Source: Edaphobacter sp. (GTDB lineage Bacteria > Acidobacteriota > Terriglobia > Terriglobales > Acidobacteriaceae). Taken from it: a stretch of 64,000 nucleotides of DNA. This document shows, one piece after another, positions 58,982 through 64,000 of this stretch. The notes beneath the pieces are model-generated. The model had not been told where the DNA came from and did not search any database. It saw only the letters and a list, made by a program, of their open reading frames with translations. Both the position numbers and the translations under genes were made by a program. The stretch lies in assembly GCF_028283685.1 (NCBI RefSeq), contig NZ_JAPWKF010000004.1, positions 415,728-479,727 on the forward strand. The letters run 5' to 3'. Position 1 is the stretch's first letter; every line of letters starts with the position of its first letter.

Positions 58982-60407
58982 TCAGAGCTTCTTCTTGAAG
59001 TATGAAAGAGCAGCTGCGTTCTTTGGATTTTGTGCCAGAATATCGCGGTAGACGTTTGCCTCATCTCTTGTCCGGCCATTGGCACCGTAGATTTGGGCTA
59101 AAAGTATCTTGGCCTTTTCACTTTCAGGGAAAAGCGATACGTCGAGCTGGGACAGTTGGAGGGCTCGCTCGGGCTTTTCCCCGAACTTCAGGCGCTGAAT
59201 CCAACTCTCTAGTTCATCTTCATCGAAATCCGTCGTCGGCCCCCGTGGCCTCAACATCGGCGATCATGCGATTTAGATGTGCAAAGCCATCGACTTCCTC
59301 GTCAGCCCGGAATTTAGATACACCGGACAACTCGATCCGGTCGTCAAAGGCTGCAGCAACCTCGTCAGTAAGATCTTCGGGACTGGCACCCAGGATGTTG
59401 GTGAGAATCACGACACCAATGCCGCGATCTGGGTAGAGTGCAAAAGCTGATCTGGCTCCGCCTTCCATGCCGACCGAGGTATAGTGCCGACGCTGTTCGC
59501 GGCTCCATCCGAGGGCGAAGGAGCTAAGGGAACCATCGTTCAGAGGCACAGGCGTCCACATTGTGGTTCTGGACGCGTCACTGATCTGCTTGCCACCGAG
59601 AATTGAAATCATCCAGCGAGCCATATCGTCGGCTGTTGTGTTGAGACCGGAGTTTGCATGCATCATCGGTCCGAACTGCTCAAAATGATTGAGAATGAGC
59701 CCATTTTCACCGATGCGATACGGCTGGGATTTATTGAGGATGACGTCTCTCGAGTCGCCGTAAGAGGTGTTCATCATCCCTGCAATCGACAATTGGCGAT
59801 CGATCAATGAAGAGTCCGGGGGGCGGCCCTCCAGTTTGTTGATAATGAGCTGGACCAGGCGAAGATTCGTTTGACAGTAATCCTCCTTTTCTCCGGGAGG
59901 TGATGTTGGTTGTTGAACTGCCCATGCCCAAGCCGCTTTTTCGTTTCTAATCCCGGTAAATTCACTGTCACCGTAGGCGAAGATGTCGGGAAGACCTGAC
60001 ACCTGCCCGAGCAACTGTCGTACAGTGACTTTGCCCCACGCTGAAGGTATGTCGCTCAAATACGCGGAGATTGGGGCCGATAGCTCCAGCCGTCCTCTCT
60101 CTACCTCTTCCATCGCAGCGACCCCAGTGAAGGTTTTAGTGATGGAATTGATCGAAAACAGTGTTTCCGATGTCACCGCCACGGGCGTTTGCAGGTTCGC
60201 TACCCCGTAGGATCGCAAAAAAACAGCGCGTCCATTCATCACCACGGCGGCCTGCATGCCAGGAATTTTGCGATCCGCCATGGCTCTTCGCAAAATCACA
60301 TCTGTCCTCTGGCTTGGCGTCTCAGCTTCGGCGCCGCTTCTCATGCAGCATCCCACAGATAGGAAGAGCATGACCTGTATTACCGACCTTGCTGACCAAC
60401 TCCTCAT
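58982..60407 (-). pseudogene. Serine hydrolase with C-terminal TPR-like tail, split by a frameshift
   Basis: Two overlapping frames form one protein of about 474 residues. The first (59220-60407) is a secreted beta-lactamase-fold hydrolase: signal peptide with VGCC, SITK motif (FSINSITKTF), and HGG-like region (VGMEGGARSAFAL). The second (58982 to about 59230) continues with DFDEDELESW and a TPR-like pair (ERALQLSQLDVSLFP, ILLAQIYGANGRTRDEANVY). Removing one A from the run at 59226-59228 joins ADDG to FDEDEL. The hydrolase domain alone may still fold. GGAG lies just before the ATG at 60407. Confidence 0.72.
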
Positions 60408-60500
60408 TCCACTCCACTGCTTTCGCTTTGGCACAGGCGATCGCTCCTGTGTTGTTCGCTTCTCTATGCCGATTCGATCTATGTCTTGTGAAACGCAGGT

Positions 60501-61220
60501 TCAATCGGCGAAAAAATAGTCCATGAGCTGAATTTGCGCCAGGCTGCCTTTAGAACTTCTTGTGCCACTTGGCTCACACGAAAATACCTCCCGTGAAGAA
60601 GCGACCAAGATGCCATTAGATTGGTCGTAGGCGGTGACATCCTCGACAAGGTTTAATCCACCTTGGACCTCGGAATTGCTGCGTATTCTACGAAGCAGCC
60701 CATCCTTACCGTAGTACGCAACTTGGCTACGAAATGGCACTTCAAGATCGGGTGGGTAGCTCACCTTAAGCGCCCGCCAAACCTCGTTGCCCTCGATCCA
60801 CGGGGAAAGCTCCTCAGTGCTGAATCCGGGCATGGAGTACAGAAACGGACCCGCCGCAATCTGGCGTATGACAGTCGCCATGAAGTGAGCGGTCTGAAGG
60901 ACATCCCATTCAGCACCTACGCCCTTGAGCAGCAATGTGTGTCTTGGCCGGAGCTGAGAAGCCAACTCGACCCCGTGTGAGTCGAAGAGCGAGATTCGAT
61001 CGGGGTCAGTCATGATTCGCCCCCCGTCGTTAGGCAGAAGGATCACGCCGCGCTGATCGCGAAGAGAGAAGAGCAGACGAGATTGAGGCACCATGCCCCG
61101 CCGGCCACTCAGTTCACAGAGGGTTCCACGAACATCAATGTCGGTGACGAAATCCGTCACGCTTCTCCATCGTGCAAGACCGCCATGTGCCTCGATCACC
61201 GAGTCCAATAGATTTCCCAA
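60501..61220 (-). CDS. Hypothetical protein, possibly lipid-binding fold
   Basis: The 239-residue protein has no signal peptide and starts LLDSVIEAHGGLARWRSVTD, a pattern seen in proteins related to outer-membrane lipoprotein-sorting folds (AHGG..W). It continues with beta-rich segments (GVILLPNDGGRI, VWRALKVSYPPDLEVP, LVEDVTAYD). TTG at 61220 is the likely start because GGAGGAGG lies 6 bases upstream and no in-frame ATG exists there. It is divergent from a LysR remnant, a common arrangement for a LysR target. Function unknown. Confidence 0.72.
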   Translation of the reverse strand: MGNLLDSVIEAHGGLARWRSVTDFVTDIDVRGTLCELSGRRGMVPQSRLLFSLRDQRGVILLPNDGGRIMTDPDRISLFDSHGVELASQLRPRHTLLLKGVGAEWDVLQTAHFMATVIRQIAAGPFLYSMPGFSTEELSPWIEGNEVWRALKVSYPPDLEVPFRSQVAYYGKDGLLRRIRSNSEVQGGLNLVEDVTAYDQSNGILVASSREVFSCEPSGTRSSKGSLAQIQLMDYFFAD

Positions 61221-62128
61221 GAAGCCTCCTCCATTCGTACCGCTCGCTTGAAGTTCACCATCACAGGTTGCTGGTTTGGGGACACACCATTGGGACTGTT
61301 CTTCGCTTATATCGTGGGACTTTTCACCTAACGGTAGCGATTCGTGCCCAGCGAAGAGTTGAACTCACAAGCGGCGGAGAGGTATTCATTCGGGGTTGCC
61401 GAGACGCGCATGCCATCCTTGAGAGATCGATCCGCCTTGCCCAATCGACACAAGACGAGATTCAACCTGTAGTCACGGTAGGACACAGCCCTTATGCAGA
61501 CCCATTGCTGATGTCCGCGCTGCTGGGGATACATCTGCCTCGATATCCAACGCTTAGGCTCCGAATCGAGAGTATGTTTGCGTCAGAACTTGCACATAGT
61601 GTGCTCGTTTCGGAACTTGATCTCGCGATCATCACCGAGCCATCAGAAAATGCGCAACTGACTCTGGTAAAACTCGCGACGCATCCACTGTGCGTCGTGA
61701 TGCCCGTAGAGCATCCCGCTGCAACCAAGTCTTCCGTATCTATGGACGACTTTGGGGGAGTCGGATGGATGGTTTTCCCGCGAAAGTCCCATCCCAGCAT
61801 CTACGACCGGCTTATGGAACAAGCACGGATAGCCGCCGCCTCTCGGGTGGAACTCCATCACTACGTCAGTCCACAGGAGACACTGCAACTGATCTCCGAG
61901 AACTTCGGAGTTGCTTTCGCGGCCAAAGGCATCGCGGAACAGCTAGGAGGGCGGAAAATTGCGGTACGGCTCCTAATGCACAAGACGCTTCAGATCACGT
62001 CGTATCTTGTTCTTCGTTCCGATCAGGCATCCCGGCTCGTCAATGAGTACGGTCGAGCATTGATCCGGAAGATTCTGCCAGCTTCGCGCCTTGAATCCGC
62101 ATCTGGCCAACTCCTCCTTGGCCTCTGA
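61172..62128 (+). pseudogene. LysR-family regulator lacking its DNA-binding domain
   Basis: From about 61352 the frame encodes the linker RRVELTSGGEVFI and a complete LysR substrate-binding domain (VTVGHSPYADPLLMSALLG, ELDLAIITEP, HPLCVVMPVEHPAA, LLMHKTLQITSYLVLRS). The preceding 60 residues have no helix-turn-helix in any frame, and they overlap the divergent gene. The DNA-binding domain therefore seems deleted. A short protein from a later start could still be made but would not bind DNA. Confidence 0.65.
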
Positions 62129-62345
62129 CGGAGCACCTTTTCTCTGAGTTGGGTGCAGGAACTCGACAGAACTTTCCTTCAGATCCTTCGTCCGCACGAA
62201 AGCTGGTATTCCGTGTGGGAATAGTGAACGGATGAGAAGTTATTGGACTCATCCGAGCTTTCGCGTCAATCCTAGTCCGCACAGATGTACCTGTTTCGTA
62301 AGTCCATCCAGCCGCGCCCAGGTCTGGATGTTCGAGGAGGATGAC

Positions 62346-62572
62346 ATGACAGAAATGCGAAAGCCCCCGGCCTCGGAGAAGCCGATTTTCGGTCCCGGAG
62401 CTGCCCCCTACTGGATTGCAACAAAGCAGCAGCCTTCTTGGGAGTTCATCCGCGGACACTACAGCGCATGGTCTTACGTGGGGAAATCCATGCAGTCCGT
62501 GTAGGGAAACTCTACCGATTTGTCCCTTCGGCCATCCAGGATTGGGTGATCGAACACAATCTAGCAAGCTGA
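62346..62572 (+). pseudogene. Excisionase-like helix-turn-helix gene with a frameshift
   Basis: The start ATG at 62346 follows GGAGGATGAC and encodes MTEMRKPPASEKPIFGPGAA. The frame then breaks in the C run 62404-62408. In the +1-corrected frame it continues LLDCNKAAAFLGVHPRTLQR, MVLRGEIHAVRVGKLYRF, ending with DWVIEHNLAS at the TGA 62570-62572. This is the MerR-like winged helix of excisionase-family proteins, about 75 residues in all. It lies 99 bases upstream of the integrase gene. Confidence 0.7.
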
Positions 62573-62671
62573 CCGATTGCCAAGGCACTGAACAGTTTTG
62601 CTGGTTTCCTCCGGGGCAATCCGCTACGCTTGAGACAGCCATTTGTGCCGGGAAATCAGGAAAGGAACCTG

Positions 62672-63924
62672 ATGGAACGAGCACGTTATCAATTCGGAAG
62701 TCTTACACGCAAGAAGCGGGCGAAGGGATCAGACGCCTGGGAGTTTCGGTACTACGAGTCGACAGCAACAGGATCTCGGGAGCGCAGAACGGCGACCGTG
62801 GGCACCGTCGATAAGTACAGGACCAAAGCTCTCGCACAGAAGGCCGTCGAAGCTCTTCTCCTAAAACTTAATGCTGAAACACCACAGCAACAGATGGCCG
62901 TGGTCACCTTCGGTGCCATTTGCGACCGATACCTTGAGGAAGAACTGCCAGAGCGATACTCGACGGCGAAGTCCTACCAGTCGAATATCAAGAACTACCT
63001 CAAGCCACGCTGGAGTGATTATCTGCTCGACAAGATTCGGTCCATGGCGGTCGAAGATTGGTTGAAGAGCCTCTCGATGGCACCGAAATCGAAGGCGCAT
63101 ATCCGGAGCGTGATGCACCTCATGTTTGAGTGTGCGACACGCTGGGAACTCTTCACCGAGCAGCGCAATCCGATTGCGCTCGTCCGTATCAAGGGCGGAA
63201 GCAAGCGCCAGCAGCGTCCCATCATCCTGACTGTGATCAGTTCGAATCCGTCGTCGCGACACTGCGAGAGCCGTATCGGACGATGGTGCAAATTGCCCAA
63301 TGCCTCGGCCTTCGCGTAAGCGAGATCGCGGCGCTTCAGTGGGACGACTTCGATTTTGAGAAGAACCAGCTACTCGTGCAACGGAGTATCGTGAGCGGGC
63401 GCGTGGACGATGTCAAAACCGAATACTCCCAGGACTATGTTCTGCTTCATCCCAGCCTCACCAAGATTGTTCTGGAATGGAGCAAGCAGGCTGTACCGAC
63501 AGAGGAGGGCTGGTTGTTTGCCAATCCGATGACGAACCGCCCGTACCATCCGACCGAGATTCAGAAGCGCTACTTGAGCCCCTCTGGATGATGCACGGTT
63601 CAGTGTCCGATGTGTGGCTCCAGGCCAGGCGTCTGGTGCTGGCAGGATGGGCCGACTGCTAACGGTAAGCGCGTCCTGATTCACGAGGAGCGCAAACTTG
63701 CGGCAGGGAGGCTGGGCGAGATCGGATGGTACACGTTCCGTCACACGTATCGTTCGTGGCTGGACGAGACCGGGGCACCGATGAAAGTACAGCAGGAACT
63801 GATGCGTCACGCGGTGATCCAAACGACCATGAATGTCTATGGACAAGCCATGTCGAGTTCGAAGCGGGAAGCGAATGGAAAGGTCGTCGAAATGGTGCTC
63901 AAGCCGATGTCAGCGAGCGCCTAA
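62672..63924 (+). pseudogene. Tyrosine recombinase (integrase) with a frameshift and a stop codon
   Basis: Three pieces make one phage-type integrase of about 418 residues. The N-terminal part has an AP2-like arm domain and SAM-like core-binding domain (FGAICDRYLEEELPERYS). Near 63235 one base is missing; the next frame continues DQFESVVATLREPYRTM and LGLRVSEIAALQWDDFDF (catalytic Arg). A TGA at 63589-63591 interrupts this same frame. After it come CPMCGSRPGVWC, HTFRHTYRSWLDETG (HxxR), LMRHA and TMNVYGQAM (catalytic Tyr). AAGGA precedes the ATG at 62672. All catalytic residues are encoded, but the protein cannot be made as one chain. Confidence 0.85.
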
Positions 63925-63940
63925 AACGGCGGTTTTTCTT

Positions 63941-63956
63941 ATTGGGAGTTTGTCGG
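63941..63956 (+). repeat. Copy of the left-end motif after the integrase gene
   Basis: ATTGGGAGTTTGTCGG matches 14 of 16 bases of the sequence at 42654-42669, in direct orientation. It lies 17 bases after the integrase stop. The remaining bases to 64000 show no gene. Confidence 0.4.
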
Positions 63957-64000
63957 ATCGACGGTCAAATCAGAAATTGTTGATTTGATTGGTTGCGGGG

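Larger units (their letters stand above)
42573..64000. mobile_element. Integrated, partly decayed genomic island (right end outside window)
   Basis: The island begins where the aldo/keto reductase is interrupted and includes, near the window's right edge, an excisionase-like gene and a tyrosine integrase. Between them lie toxin-antitoxin remnants, detoxification genes, four TetR regulators and an RND efflux system, a typical accessory cargo without housekeeping genes. The missing 5' half of the reductase is not found in the last 76 bases after the integrase, so the right junction is beyond 64000. Base composition appears less GC-rich than in 1-16500, judged by eye. Confidence 0.72.

Noticed and set aside
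63589..63591. TGA in the integrase read as selenocysteine
   Set aside because: No SECIS-like hairpin was seen just downstream, integrases do not use selenocysteine, and an upstream frameshift already breaks the gene.
63925..64000. Right junction with the reductase N-terminus inside the window
   Set aside because: The minus-strand translation of these bases soon hits stops and shows no reductase motif, so the junction must lie further right.

Overview
The window looks like a chromosomal segment of a Terriglobus/Granulicella/Edaphobacter-type acidobacterium (Acidobacteriota, Terriglobia). This is inferred from the high-GC housekeeping genes, an Oar-like TonB-dependent receptor with an N-terminal carboxypeptidase-regulatory-like domain, a TonB-like protein with a duplicated cytoplasmic motif, and NodT-type outer-membrane lipoproteins. 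No rRNA or tRNA gene, CRISPR array or replication origin was seen.

Positions 1-17000 are core genome. They hold a PAS-GGDEF protein, uvrA, an alpha/beta hydrolase, the ileS-lspA pair, a TonB-like transducer, a chemotaxis receptor, a small secreted TonB_C protein, a CYTH phosphatase/cyclase, a Sua5-type tRNA t6A enzyme, holB with a small downstream gene, and an S4 RNA-binding protein.

Positions 17300-28700 form a glycan-sensing and glycan-use locus. A sugar-binding lipoprotein overlaps a histidine kinase with an unusual large periplasmic sensor. A convergent LuxR-type regulator follows, then a strong candidate promoter with a 14-base palindrome driving a TonB-dependent receptor, a sulfatase and a glutaminase-A-like (DUF4965/DUF5127) secreted protein. 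Together they could sense, import and desulfate an unknown sulfated ligand.

Positions 28700-40300 hold an mdtABC-type tandem RND efflux operon with its own outer-membrane channel. It is divergent from a CpxR/CpxA-like two-component pair, and a GTAAC-N5-GTAAC box lies between them. One pump subunit carries a roughly 118-residue Ser/Thr/Gly insertion. A serine hydrolase follows.

From about 42570 to beyond the right edge lies an integrated, partly decayed genomic island. It interrupts an aldo/keto reductase gene, whose 5' part is missing, and ends in the window with an excisionase and a tyrosine integrase that are both broken. Cargo includes a Xre/MbcA-type antitoxin with a frameshifted RES toxin, several stress or detoxification genes, four TetR regulators, and a second RND efflux system with thioredoxin and an SDR. 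A 26-base dyad of the form AGTGACGA-N10-TCGTCACT occurs at the outer-membrane-channel promoter, at the adaptor/pump promoter, and in a weaker form before a paralogous TetR gene 8 kb away. Six genes wholly inside the island are broken, mostly by single-base changes in short homopolymers, while no comparable breaks were seen in the core region.
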